A stretch of 49,302 bases of DNA from Chara braunii (lineage: Eukaryota; Streptophyta; Charophyceae; Charales; Characeae): NCBI GenBank assembly GCA_003427395.1, contig BFEA01000478.1:1141546-1190847 (forward strand), given 5' to 3'. Numbering within the stretch: position 1 is the first letter of the stretch; each line of letters opens with the position of its first letter. The position numbers and the translations under genes were made by a program. Positions 9,290-19,705 of this stretch are shown one piece after another. Below the pieces are notes generated by a model. The model made no database searches and was not told where the DNA came from. It saw only the letters and a program-made list of their open reading frames with translations.

Positions 9290-9930
9290 GAATCATGGGT
9301 GGGTACCCTCCGTGGTTGTTTTTTCTTCGTAGAAGCTTATCAGTGCTATCAACTTATCAGTCATCGGCGTCATCGCCATATTTATAGATCGTATTTTACC
9401 AAGCTCGTCATTACCCCTTGACTTCCCTTTAGGCGGCTTTACGAGGCTTGAGAATCCCATGGTTCCCACCCATGGGCGGAGCAATGAGGCCGATGTTATT
9501 GTTGCCATTTTTTCCCCGCTGTTGCCTTTTAGAAGGGGTTATTTTCCCCCTTGTTAATGTCGGCGTTTTTGTGGGGTTTCCATTTCTTGCCTCTGTTATT
9601 CCCCGCTGTGACTGTCACAGTTGCTCACGGGCAGCAATGAGGCGGAAGTGAGGTAGCACGGGGGGGGGGGTAGATGCGGGGAACGGAGGGGAATGCTCCT
9701 CCGCTCTGTGGGTTATGCTCTGCTCTTGCACTCGTGGTGGCATTCCCCACTGTGACCGTCAGGGCTGCGCACCAACTTTCGTGAGTGCCCCGCTGAACCC
9801 CCCCCTTTTTGCTCTTCTAATTCCTCTCCCCCCCCCCCCCCCTGCACCCCACCCCACCAGATAAAAAACCGATCAGAACAGGTACACTACCCTTGATCTT
9901 CCCCAAAAGGTCGACATGGGTGCACTGTTG

Positions 9931-10081
9931 TTAAACCACCAGTACTTGGGCGACGCCTTAGCGTTAACGCTACGCGATTTCCGCGGCCGGCGGGCCGTCG
10001 ATAAATCGAATCGACAGCCCGCGCTGCTTCGAGATTTGGGCGGCCGGCGCGGCGCGCAGTGCCCAAGTACTGGTGGTTTAA
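9931..10081. mobile_element. TTAA MITE family, copy A (143 bp)
   Basis: Element 9935-10077 has perfect terminal inverted repeats ACCACCAGTACTTGGGC / GCCCAAGTACTGGTGGT (17 bp), flanked on both sides by TTAA (9931-9934 and 10078-10081). The interior is GC-rich with no reading frame. A TTAA duplication is the hallmark of piggyBac-type insertion. The element is far too short to be autonomous. Related copies are at 12,551 and 40,508. Confidence 0.8.
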
Positions 10082-10129
10082 CCGCCTATCGATCGGCAAA
10101 GAATGCAATGCATGCAAGTGTGAAACACG

Positions 10130-10560
10130 ATCGCCAGTTGCCTGTATTGCAGGGTTAACTGGGCCTGGAAAGTGAGGGTCCCTGTTAACCGCTTATGGGC
10201 GGTAGGAACAAGCCCTGGTAGCACCAAGTCGTTTCGTCGATCATCCATTGATCATTTTGATTCCTGTGAGAGACCTACATTGTGGGTTAGTTGTCACCAA
10301 GAACATAGCCCGCATACCTTTTCACTTCTGTCTTCCCGCGAATAAGAATGTACGGTCATTGTGGCTGTGTGTCTAGGCTGAAAGTTGCACCAAATGCCGG
10401 TGTAAGGACCGCATGTTGTATTGGGGGGGGGAAGACGGTAGGGCTAAGGACTTTCGGGGCGTGTATCAGTCGCGAGAGAAGATGAGGAAAAGAAAACATC
10501 CGAGTGTGAGTACTCAGGTCTGAGGCTAGCACGCAAAAGTTTTTTGGGTGCTGTGTGCAC
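10130..10560. other. No supported feature
   Basis: Nothing beyond a short G run near 10,422 is recognisable in this stretch. Confidence 0.4.
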
Positions 10561-10635
10561 CTTTGTGCAGTTAGCCCGATGGCGTTTCTGCCTTTTTGGT
10601 TTTTGGTCCGCGAGGGTACGGGACGTTTTAAGAAA

Positions 10636-10815
10636 CTGAAGTACAATGTCTGGGATGTTCGATGTTTCGAAACTGAAATACAATGTTTGGGTTACGTGAC
10701 AATTGGGAACCCCCCCCCCCCCCCCCCCCCCCCCCTTCAACACACACTCAGAAAACAAAAAACAAAAAAAAGAACAATTGGGAACCGAAAAACACTGAAA
10801 TACAGTGCTTGGGGA
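10636..10815. repeat. Short dispersed direct repeats around a poly(C) tract
   Basis: AAACTGAARTACAATG-like phrases followed by YTTGGG occur near 10,635, 10,669 and 10,795. CAATTGGGAACC occurs on both sides of the C run (10,710-10,735), near 10,701 and 10,774. This is a decayed tandem array interrupted by poly(C). Confidence 0.7.
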
Positions 10816-10901
10816 ATCTATCTTGTCTGCACAAGTGTGCCATTCCTGGGGACCGCAGTTTTTGTGGCAGTTTTTTCAATTGATGTCTATGTCCCGTACC
10901 C

Positions 10902-11155
10902 CTTTTTTCTTTTTTTTTTTTTCTTTTTTTTTTTTAATGCGCAGGGGCCATTCTAATCTTCTCTGTATCGTTCCAATTTTGACGCATGTCCTGAAGGACT
11001 GTGTCCCGCACAGTTTTAGTATTTGTAAGGGTCGTTTTTTTGAGGGGAAACAGGAAAGAATTGTATCCAACAGGATTCAAAGTCTTGAACTCTAGATCTG
11101 TTCACCAGTAGTTGCATGGCTGTCTGTAGACTATGTACCATTCAGCCACACACGA
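10902..11155 (-). mobile_element. Composite SINE copy 2: tRNA-like head, U6 body, poly(A)
   Basis: Minus strand, 5' to 3': A box GTGGCTGAATGGT (11149-11137), then GAGTTCAAGACTTTGAATCC (B-box region, about 11,096-11,077), a linker beginning ATCCTGTTGGATACAAT that matches copy 1 before an insertion of about 50 nt, then U6 from GTCCTTCAGGACATGCG through AAAATTGGAACGATACAGAG and AAGATTAGAATGG to CCCCTGCGCATT (about 11,000-10,938), ending in an A-rich tail (T-rich plus strand 10,902-10,935). U6 stops about 62 nt into the gene. The ACAGAG box is intact but the 3' half is missing, so it is not working U6. Confidence 0.75.
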
Positions 11156-11159
11156 GGTA

Positions 11160-11815
11160 CATACAGTTGTTACAAGGGTCCTACCGTCTTCACCCGAATA
11201 GAACACCCGGTCCTTATGGCTGTATCCGGACTGCATGTTGCCCCGAAAACAGCTGTAATGACCGGGCGACGGGCGTTATATTCGGGTGATGACGGTAGCA
11301 GAATGATACGCTGAAGTGTGCTTGTGGAAGGAAGGTTCTGAAACCATCAGTACGTTTCCCCTTTTTTTTTTTTCGGTTGTTGCCTGGTCTTGCACGGACC
11401 GTGTGACCTTTGGCGGTCGTGTTCGCCATTGGCCAATTTCATCTACTACGCCTGCCGAGCAGCCCTGACCCCTCTAAACCCCTTTCAAGGTCGCAGCGCC
11501 AACCGATAGCCTAACACTTGGAAACTTACTGGAGGGTTAAGCCTTCTTCCGTCGACCCGAACAGAAGACATACGAGGCCGTCAACGAAACAGCAAGGTGG
11601 GTGATCGGAGTGAGGAAAAGCAGCAGTAGATCCATGCCCAATCTTCTGGCCCGCAGTGTCGACAGATGCATCCAAACAAGTTGCAGTGCCAGTATGCCGC
11701 TTTGTCGATTTTCTTTCCTGAGGAATGAGAGGGAGAGTTGATCGTCTTTCCTGACAAATGAGAGGGAGACATGTGGGAAGCATGGGTGCAAGTTTTCGTC
11801 CTCCTTCCTCGACTC
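11160..11815. other. No supported feature
   Basis: Only a T run (11,362-11,373) stands out. The minus-strand frames at 11,526-11,791 contain a short duplicated phrase (CTTTCCTGA, AATGAGAGGGAGA) near 11,711 and 11,748 and have no recognisable family. Confidence 0.4.
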
Positions 11816-11817
11816 CC

Positions 11818-11818
<1 letters not shown>

Positions 11819-11852
<34 letters not shown>
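11819..11852. repeat. Poly(C) tract
   Basis: An uninterrupted C run of about 34 nt. Confidence 0.85.
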
Positions 11853-11854
<2 letters not shown>

Positions 11855-12546
11855 GTTTGTAGTGTCTAATGGATCCTATGGAGGGGGTGAGTTGACACCC
11901 GTCCTACCCATATAGAAGTCCTTTGCAAATGTTTGAAGTCCCTTTGCTGCTCGGTTTCGCCGTCAAAAAAATCCAACGCATCAAGACGGTCCTGTGCTGT
12001 CCTCACTTATCCATTGTCAGGTGTCAGATGGTAACGAGGTGTGCCTGTTTCCACTTACATCCACCAAATTGAGGCTTGTTTTGGGATTGTCGCTGGGTGC
12101 ATGCAACGCTGTCGTAACGATGATGCAGCTGTATTCGGCTGGGGATTGAAGTGATTCGTTCGAATAGCAGCAAAGACGTTTTCGGTACCTGTTATGCTTT
12201 GTCTGATTCCATGCTCGCACTTATGCTGTCTGCGCTGTCTGGAGTTAGGCTAGGCTAGGCAGTCAGGCAGGTAGTGTTATATCTGGGGCGTAAGTTGTTC
12301 GGAGGCAGGTATGGGTGTTTGTCTCGGGCATTAGTTGTGCAAATCAGTTGGACGGGTCACAGACATCACTGAATGTGCAATTTTGTGGTACATGGATGTC
12401 TATGTTTGAGAAGATTCATCTCCTCTGTCCTTAATGATTCAAACCATAGTTAATGGCAGCCATGTTCTTTCAGCCTTTTTTGTGGCCGTGTTGGTTAGGT
12501 CTTTGCGGAACTGTCGGGGTTCAGTAAGGGGATCGATCTTATCCAC

Positions 12547-12740
12547 TTAAACCACCAGTTCACACGAACCGAACCCGAACCGAAGCAGTGCCCCTTCCTG
12601 GTATACGCGGTAAGAGCATTTCGATTCGGGCCTGTGCCGGTAAAGAAAGCGGCAGGCCACTTTGAAAAGGTGCAGTTGCAGGCTCGCGAGCTCGGGAAGG
12701 TAACCCCATCAACTTAGGCTCGTGTGAACTGGCAGTCTAA
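12547..12740. mobile_element. TTAA MITE family, copy B (186 bp)
   Basis: Element 12551-12736 begins ACCACCAGTTCACACGA and ends TCGTGTGAACTGGCAGT, inverted repeats matching at 15 of 17 positions. The left flank is TTAA (12547-12550), the right flank CTAA (12737-12740), a single-base decay of TTAA. It shares the ACCACCAG terminus with copies A and C, but its subterminal sequence differs, so it is a separate subfamily. No coding capacity. Confidence 0.7.
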
Positions 12741-12744
12741 GCCA

Positions 12745-13440
12745 CTAGAAGGCTGTTTTTTGGATTTCCGGCAAACCAGTTTCGGAGGGCTTCACTCCAC
12801 GACTCGCCAAATGTGCAGATGGAGAATGCATCTTCGTGTAGAAAGTGGACATGTACGGCCACCGTATTTTTGTCTTTTGCACTTGTGGCGAGTCGTTGAC
12901 CGAGGTCCCAAGAAGCTTGTATTTCAGTGACACAAAGGAGGAAAAACCAATGATTCGCATCGGCACCTAAGTCTGATGCTGCGCAGTCATCAGGTGGCAG
13001 AGCCAGGCTTTGGCAAAGCACACATGCATTCGGAGGCATAGTACACTTTTCGGCCCAAATTTTTGTGACAGCCTGTTTGCTCTTGTTGCCGTTTTGTCTC
13101 TTCTGGTCTGTCTTCTTCGTTTTTTTTCCTGCACAGTGTGCACCACCATCATACTACCATGCCATTTCGTCTATCTTGCAGCTTGTCGTAGTTGATTACT
13201 GCTTTAGGGTTGGTTGGTATCTGCGGTACTTTGTTGCGATTAGGGTTGGTTGGTATCTGTGGTCCTTTGTTGCGACTTCAGGAGTGAACGGCGATGGCAG
13301 GGAGGAGTGAAAGGGACCACTGGGTGGTTGAACCGTGGTCCCGATTTTGGTCAGTCACATTGTGAATGACAAACAAAGCGAAGTCCTTGTGTGAAAGGGA
13401 GAAAAAAACAGCAGGAAAAGGAATCTTTTTTTTTTTTTCG
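12745..13440. other. No supported gene; short duplication
   Basis: The phrase TTAGGGTTGGTTGGTATCTG is duplicated (about 13,205 and 13,240). Frames here are short and unlike any family I know. Confidence 0.4.
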
Positions 13441-13635
13441 CATGTGTTAGTGGAAGAAGGGATCTTCGCGGATTGTCCATGTGTTCTACGGGAACGGTGT
13501 TTGGCTCAATCGTGAATGTGTTACATTGTTACTGGAAGGCCCGTGGTCACGGTGCATGTAGTGTTTTGTTGATCGTGAACACGGAAGTGACTTACTTGGC
13601 TGGGGATGGAAGTGCCAGCAGTCGTCCACAACCGA

Positions 13636-13722
13636 CGGAACTGACGGAACTGAGAACCGAGGGAACAGACGGAACTGACGGAACCGATGGATTCGACGGA
13701 ACTGACGGAACTGAGAACTGAG
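13636..13722. repeat. 9-bp minisatellite (ACGGAACTG)
   Basis: About nine variant units of ACGGAACTG / ACGGAACCG / AGAACCGAG in tandem. The plus frame reads TELTELRTEGTDGTDG-like and is an artefact of the repeat. Confidence 0.9.
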
Positions 13723-14015
13723 CAAGAGACGGCACCCGGGTGGCTGATTGATCACGTGTTGCTAGGCCCCTTCGCAGCCGATGCAACGCGATGCAGAGAA
13801 AATCTGAGGGAGGGAAGGATTCCAGGGGCAGACAGTCGATCATCATCATCCTCGTATTCCTCGCTTTTCTTCATCCATTGTTCGTTGCCATGATGGATGC
13901 TATGCGGGCTATGAAATACTCTCCGCAGAAAATAACTCTCCGCAGAAAATAACTCTTCTTCCGCGTGCTGGGTGTGAGGTGAGTGAGGAGGTGTGCCATG
14001 ATCTTTCTCTTTTTC

Positions 14016-14152
14016 TGGTCATCTGGCTGCATATGGATTTGAACTCGGGTCTGTATTTCAACAGTTCGATTTCGTGAACTGTTGAAATACAGACCCGAGT
14101 TCGAATCCAGATGAAACCAGACGACTTCAGGGTGTACCAACTGAGCTATGCC
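14016..14152 (-). mobile_element. tRNA-like SINE head in inverted duplication (27-bp perfect stem)
   Basis: Minus strand GGGCATAGCTCAGTTGGT (A box, 14153-14136) leads to CTGGATTCGAACTCGGG (B-box region, 14112-14096). A perfect 27-bp inverted repeat follows (14043-14069 against 14078-14104) with an 8-nt loop. Beyond the stem the arms continue to match loosely (TCATCTGG on both sides), so the arms look like two copies of the same tRNA-derived sequence in head-to-head orientation rather than a short hairpin alone. Confidence 0.65.
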
Positions 14153-14189
14153 CGTTGGTGACATGATCATGATTTTCTGTTCCTCTTCA

Positions 14190-14815
14190 GAAGTCATTCC
14201 CCCTTATCGATTTTACAAGAACAGTAGAAACAAAGAGCTCATCTTTACCCAAAACAGCTGGAGTGATATTACCAATAGACTGGAGCATCCAGGAGGCGCC
14301 CTACTAGAAGGATATGCTCATATCACTCCCTCCTCTAGCAGAGGGCCCGCTGGGTTCCCCCCCCCCCCCNNCCCCCCCCCNCCCCCCCCCCNNCCCCCCC
14401 CCAAAAAAAAGAGAAAAAACTTCAAAAAAGCCAAAGTGATATTAACCAATGGAGATGAGGTTATTTCAACTTTTTGTATTCATTCCGGGAGTAGAGATGA
14501 TTGGAAAGGCCAATCAAACTCTTTGAGAGAGTTGTTTTTTTTTCCACAAAATCTATCGAGGTAGAACGTTCTGTTCGTCCTCAGAAAGGGCAATTCTTAT
14601 ACTTGGACGCCTGCGATCTCTTCGGGATCTATCTGGCATCAGTTGCGCCCCGATCCTGTCGACCAAATTGTGTTCCTGGACCAAAATGAAATCCCCTTGC
14701 ACAGTGTCTTCTTCACCAAATAGGAACATGTTTGGATGCTCCTCTCCGTCGTTTGTTTTCAAGTTCCAACTCTTAATGATGATAACCGGTGGTTTCATTT
14801 TATGAATGAATGTAA
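14190..14815. other. Unidentified stretch with a poly(C)/N gap
   Basis: Between 14,359 and 14,402 lies a C run with five N positions, so the sequence here is not reliable. On each side are modest open frames: plus 14,148-14,564, and minus 14,798-14,553 with basic residues (DRSRRDRRRPS). A phrase AGTGATATTA, then CCAAT, occurs on both sides of the gap. The composition differs from the neighbouring low-complexity DNA, so this may be a fragment of a real coding sequence, but I do not recognise it. Confidence 0.3.
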
Positions 14816-14884
14816 GGACTACACATTAGATCGGGAGTTCCGTGTCGTCATTCGCTTAAATGGTAAGTAAGGGAAAAAACAGTA

Positions 14885-14962
14885 GGTAGCTTTGAGTTGG
14901 TCGAGTGCTAGTCTAACTAGGAGAGAGTGAGGGGCTCAAGCCTGCCTGTGGTTGATTCACTT
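14885..14962 (+). repeat. tRNA-like SINE head candidate
   Basis: TTTGAGTTGGTCGAGTGCTA (A-box region near 14,890) is followed by GGGGCTCAAGCCTG (B-box-like, near 14,932). The spacing is that of a tRNA. No full cloverleaf forms. Confidence 0.4.
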
Positions 14963-15154
14963 CTCGCTTATATCTTCACATCACCTTCCTTGAAGTTGTC
15001 TGTCCCCCAGGCTTTGGGTACAACGGTTCTTTGCCTTGTGCTGATTGCTCTTGGATGTATTACATTCATCCGATGATCTCTGTAAGGACAGTCATCATCA
15101 CAACAAATTCTAGTTTGCGATGGCTCGCACGGGTTACTGCTTTGGGGGTTGTGG

Positions 15155-15180
15155 GGTACTTCCCCCCCCCCCCCCCCTTT
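15155..15180. repeat. Poly(C) tract
   Basis: A C run of about 16 nt followed by C-rich sequence. The 15,190-15,650 stretch beyond it has no supported gene. Confidence 0.6.
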
Positions 15181-15651
15181 CCCCTCTCGGATCTTCTCAA
15201 GTTTTCAATCAACAAGTCGTTTGACATAAGGGGTTCATGAGATACTGCCAATCTTGGTGAAGAGAAGTAAGGATCCTTGATATTTTTCACCGTCCGCCAG
15301 GTCGTGGTCGCGGGTCCTTGCTACACTTCCTTGAATGTTGCAAAAATTCAAGGCCAAGAATTTTGTCGGCTCGTTTTGACCAACCGTTCCTTTTGCATGT
15401 ATTGTGTAGCGAGTTCATCTCAGTGGCCGTGTGACGGCCTGCTCCGGTTTCCATGCATCTTCTAATGGCTTTTTGTGATCGTGAGCAAGTGGTTGTGACG
15501 AGATCTCTTCCGGGACTGCTGCTTTCCGTCGCACGAAAAAGCGCAATGGTGTGGAGCAGGCACCATCGAATCGCAGAATGGAACTGTGCCAGACTTTAGG
15601 TATTGCCACATTTTAGGTGTATTAAATTATTATGTATGTACTATGTAGTCA

Positions 15652-17136
15652 ATTGTCGATGCCCTCTCCCGGCACCCCGATCACAAACCCCCTGACAAAG
15701 TTTACGCCACAATGACACATATCCAACTCCTCCCGTCTCTTCATCAGCGCTACACCCAAGGCTATCTCTCTTGCCCAGACAAGCTTCGTGATGTCAATCC
15801 TGTCCCCGACTACTCCATCTCCTTTACATCGATACCAAAGGTACTCGCCGACTTTGCATCCCTGACGCACGTGGTCTCCATACCCAGCTCTTGGCGGAAC
15901 ACCACGATGCCAAGACTGCCGGTCATCTTGGGTTCCAGAAAACATTCGACACCATCTCCCGCTACTTTCACTGGCCTTCCCTGTTTGCCGACGTCAAAGC
16001 ATACATCCGCTCATGCTCCACGTGTCAAGCCGTCAACCCCTCAAACCGCGCCCGACAAGCTACAATCATTGTCGATCCCCACCCACCGGTGGCAGTCCAT
16101 CTCCATGGACTTCGTCTGCGGTTTCCCCAAGACCGACTGCGGACATGATTGCATCTATGTCATTGTTTGCCGCTTGACTAAACGCGCCCACTTCATCCCT
16201 TGCACCACATCGCACAACGCCAAGGACATTGCCATTCTCTTCTTCGACCATGTCGCTTGCCATCACGGTCTCCCCGAGGACATCATCAGCGACCGTGACC
16301 CTCGCTTCCTATCACAATTCTGGAAACACCTCTTTAAAGCCTACGGAACCACGCTCAAGTATAGCACTGCATTCCACCCACAGACCGATGGACAAACCGA
16401 GAAGATGAACGATACTCTCCATCCACATCAACATGACTGGGATCAGTTGCTCACCGCCGCCGAGATCGCCTACAACAATGCTGTCCGTCCTTCCACTGGT
16501 ATAACTCCATTCTACCTTGACCTTGGCTATCACCCGCGCCTGCCCTCCGATTTCCTGCTCCCCTCGCAACTCAACCCCTCCACTCCCTGCCCTTCTCTCA
16601 ATGAATGGGTAGCAACAATGAATCGACTCCTCAGAGAAGCAACCGAAGCCCTTGAAAGAACACAAGAACAAGAAGCAAACAAGACTAACAAACACCGACG
16701 TGACTTGCAATTCAAAGTAGGGGACAAAGTCTGGCTCTCCTCCAAACGCTTTGAACCCGAACAGGGCTTGTCCAAGAAACTCTCGAACAAGTGGCTCGGA
16801 TCCTTCCCCGTCATTGAAAAAACCTCCCCTGTCAACTACAAACTCCAACTCCCCCCTGACATGAGTCGTGTCCACCCGGTCTTCCACGTTGAATACCTAA
16901 AAGAATACCATGAATCCCCACCCCAATTCGCTGATCGCCCATATCCAAGACCTCCACCAATCACATTACCCACAGGCCCTGAATCCGTCGTCGAAGCCGT
17001 CATCTGACCACCCTTAGAATACAAAGTTAAATGGACAGGATACCTTGACGAAGAATCTACATGGGAACCTCTTGCTAACCTTAAGAATGCTATGAAGCTT
17101 GTTCGCGACTATGATCGTGCTCACCCTATACCCTAG
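15652..17136 (+). pseudogene. Ty3/gypsy chromovirus polyprotein, 3' part (RNase H end, integrase, chromodomain)
   Basis: The copy begins inside the last residues of RNase H (VDALSRHPD, 15,655-15,681); protease, reverse transcriptase and gag are absent. Integrase follows: the HHCC zinc-binding region (LLAEHHDAKTAGHLG, then CSTCQ, 15,880-16,030) in frame 3, then the catalytic core in frame 1 with Asp at 16,108, Asp at 16,291 (ISDRDPRF) and Glu at 16,399 (TDGQTEK), giving the family's D-x60-D-x35-E spacing. The conserved stretch after TEKMNDTL is about ten residues shorter than usual. A GPY/F-like region (HPVFHVEYLKEY) precedes a chromodomain (YKVKWTGYLDEESTWEP, 17,017-17,067), which in this group targets integration to methylated histone H3. 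Breaks: a frameshift near 15,830, a compensating one near 16,055, and TGA at 17,005-17,007 just before the chromodomain. The natural end is TAG at 17,134. Confidence 0.92.
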
Positions 17137-17139
17137 ATA

Positions 17140-17727
17140 CATAATATAACCCTTGCATAAATCCCGCCTCGTCCCCGCCCAAATCATGCACTCCTGCTCT
17201 ACACATACCCCTGTACCCAGCAAAACCCTTGCCTCTTGACCCCCCCCCCCTGCCTGATCCGCTTTTGCCTCTGCCTTGCCCCGTTCTCCCATCCGTCCTC
17301 CGCCACATCCTTCTCTCTTGTCCAAGTTCCCTACGTGGCCCCTGCGCGTCGCCGGCGATAATGGATCTAATGGCAAGCGCACGAGGACGATGGCATGCTG
17401 CAGCTCAGTTCGAGGAGACAAATCAGCTGGTTGGCCACCATGCTGTTCCCATTGGCCGGCACATTGGACTCGCTGACTTCTGGAGCAGTAACTTCGACAG
17501 ACATCAATATTAGTCTACGACCTGCCATCCGGATTAGACCTCAGCACTAGATCAAGATTACTGGACGCCTCATGCTACTGGGACATTCAAGCTGAAGCCC
17601 CGTTGACGACGTCCTCAGACGACTGAAGACTGTTCCCTCATCGATACTTCTACGACTCTTCTGAAGACCTGTTCCCAAGACTTTCGCATAACCACTACCC
17701 AGAAATTTTTCAACCATACCCCTGAAA
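17140..17727. other. Retrotransposon 3' untranslated region, first part
   Basis: This lies between the chromodomain stop and the tandem array, inside the gypsy element. It is pyrimidine-rich around 17,220-17,330 (C run at 17,240). No domain is recognisable. Confidence 0.5.
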
Positions 17728-17972
17728 AACCTTTGTTCATCAATAGGACCACCCTGTTCCCCGCAATTCCAAAACCCTTAGTTCATCAGTAGGATTACCC
17801 TGTTCCCCGTTATCCCTAAACATTTAGCTCATTAGTAGGACCACCCTGTTCCCCTCAGTTCCTAAACCCTTCGCTCATCAGTAGGATTGCCCTGTTCCCC
17901 GTTGTCCCTAAGCCCTTAGTCCATGAGTAGAACTACCATGTTCCCTTAGCTCATCAATAGAACAACCCTGTT
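17728..17972. repeat. Minisatellite in the gypsy 3' UTR, period about 55 bp
   Basis: About five diverged units carrying CTCATCAGTAGGA, CCACCCTGTTCCCC and CCTAAACCCTT-like phrases occupy the untranslated space between the chromodomain and the polypurine tract. Confidence 0.85.
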
Positions 17973-18131
17973 TCCAGCTCACAATGACAAGCCCTGCTCC
18001 CTAATCACACAACCAGACACCTGCATTATACCCCTCTTCCCTTGTGACTGGCTGACCAGTGATCGGCCCGTCCCGTCCTTCGCAGTTTTCAGCATTGTTT
18101 CACGACTTTTGGCAGCCGGGACGTTGCCTTC

Positions 18132-18147
18132 TAGAGGGAGGGGATAG
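18132..18147 (+). promoter_or_regulatory. Polypurine tract of the gypsy element
   Basis: TAGAGGGAGGGGATAG lies immediately before the TGTTATGG LTR start. In LTR retrotransposons this purine run primes plus-strand DNA synthesis. Confidence 0.7.
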
Positions 18148-18638
18148 TGTTATGGACTCAGCCAGGGCTCAATCCCTGGTCCGCAGGTTACCACCCTCCA
18201 GGCTGCTGTTTTATTCTGAGTTCCTGATCTCCGCTTCTTGACTGTTGGCGCCCTCTGCAGTTGGCGCCCGTTCTCGAATCCCTCCACTGGCACTTTTGGA
18301 TTTCAATACTTGGTGCCGTCCGGCATTCTGGCGCCCAGATGCAGACCTGCGATCCTCAGTTCAGTCCACCCTCGTGTTCTTGCAAGTCAGTCTGACCCGC
18401 GGTTGGTATTCCCGGAGTGATATGGCTAGCGCAGAGAGTAATGAGCACAATAGGGCAGGGGTTATGTGCTAGGACTTATGGGCAACTGTCTCCCACGATG
18501 TACTCGCGCTAGTTGAGCTCCTGTTGATGACCATGAGCGGGAAACGAGTTTCCTTGTGAAGGTTGGATTCTCATGAATAATGCTAAATGTGTGATTGATT
18601 GATTGATAAAGTTTCTAATTGTGCTCCAACCCATAGCA
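18148..18638 (+). repeat. Putative 3' LTR of the gypsy element
   Basis: The start is well placed: TGTTATGGACTCAGCC directly after the polypurine tract. The end is inferred from CCATAGCA at 18,631-18,638, which mirrors TGTTATGG with one mismatch and gives a 491-bp LTR. No 5' LTR is present in the window to compare it with, so the end is tentative. Confidence 0.6.
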
Positions 18639-18639
18639 T

Positions 18640-19350
18640 AGTCATATCAGGCATTGCTCACAAGAAGGTTGCATAAGAGAATGCGTGTGAGAACTGACTT
18701 GCGGATCAGGGAAGAAATCAGAGGCTTAGTCAATTCTTACTCCCTCTTCTGGTTTCCCCATTTGTCGTATGTTGCTGATGGTAGACAGGTGCTGCTGGTG
18801 GATGGCCGACACATGGCTCTTTGCTGAGGAAATTGATTCATGGTATGGCCATTCCTGCGGTAGATGAGCGACCACCGCACGTAACACAGGAAGGCAGTCA
18901 ATTCACACCACGTACTGGTACGACATGAACCATGTTTCTCTTTTTGGATGATCTACTAAGTTCTACTTTTTTCGTTTATTATCGGGGAGTAGGAGAGTTG
19001 TGACGCGGCGGGGAGCCTGGGGGGGGGGGGGGAACGCACAAAAGGAATGTACTTAGTCTCTTGTTGGGGGGTCATGCATGCCAAGGTATGTGGAGCTAAG
19101 AAGCAGGTACTTGTCCTTTGGTTAAATAATCTTGCTTGGTGATTAGCAACCCAGACATCTGTTCCGTCCACCCTCTTCTCTCCGACCGTCTCGTTTCATT
19201 CTCCGTAAGGTCTCATTCCTGGCGAGTGTGGGAAAAAGGGTCTTTTCTCGAGTTTCTATTACTTTCTAATGATTTTCTTGGATGTTTGGTACTCACCTGT
19301 AATGATGCATTTGCTGTGGCGTGAAGTTCTGTTTTCATTTTCCTGAAGGT
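18640..19350. other. No supported feature
   Basis: Only a short G run (about 19,021-19,032) stands out. No gene or repeat family is recognised. Confidence 0.4.

Positions 19351-19351
<1 letters not shown>

Positions 19352-19424
<73 letters not shown>
19352..19424. repeat. (CT)n microsatellite, about 72 bp
   Basis: A perfect CT run. Similar phrases on both sides (CGTCTCGTTTCATTCTCCG, then TAAGGTCTCAT; and ACGCGTTTCGTTCTCAG, then TAAGGTCTCAT, near 19,185 and 19,433) show that the run lies within a local duplication of about 250 bp. Confidence 0.95.
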
Positions 19425-19427
<3 letters not shown>

Positions 19428-19705
19428 CTGCTCAACGCGTTTCGTTCTCAGTAAGGTCTCATGCCCGCCGAGTATGAGAAAAAGGTCTTTCATTTTGTCA
19501 AGTTCTTAATGATGTGTTATTGGATGTTGGATTCTCCCACTGTTATGCATTTGTTGTGCCATGAACTTTTGTTTTCGTTTTTGTAATTGCCGAATCCCTT
19601 TTTCTGAATGCGGAATGGTGAAGACGTGTTCAGGTGTAGAATAGAAATATAGAAAGTTAGAAACCCAAAAAAACAAAAGGAAGGAACTCAGAACCTTCAC
19701 ATCGT

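Noticed and set aside
10938-11000. A functional U6 snRNA gene
   Set aside because: Only about the first 62 nt are present, followed by an A-rich tail. The 3' half and terminal T run are missing, and no U6 promoter elements were seen.
12240-12265. GCTAGGC repeats as another copy of the 289-bp MITE
   Set aside because: It is a short TAGGC repeat only; the ACCAG part of the terminus and an inverted partner are absent.
18148-18260. TTGGCGCCC near 18,260 as a primer-binding site
   Set aside because: It lies inside the proposed 3' LTR, not after an LTR end, and the following bases do not match a tRNA 3' end as the site at 49,113 does.
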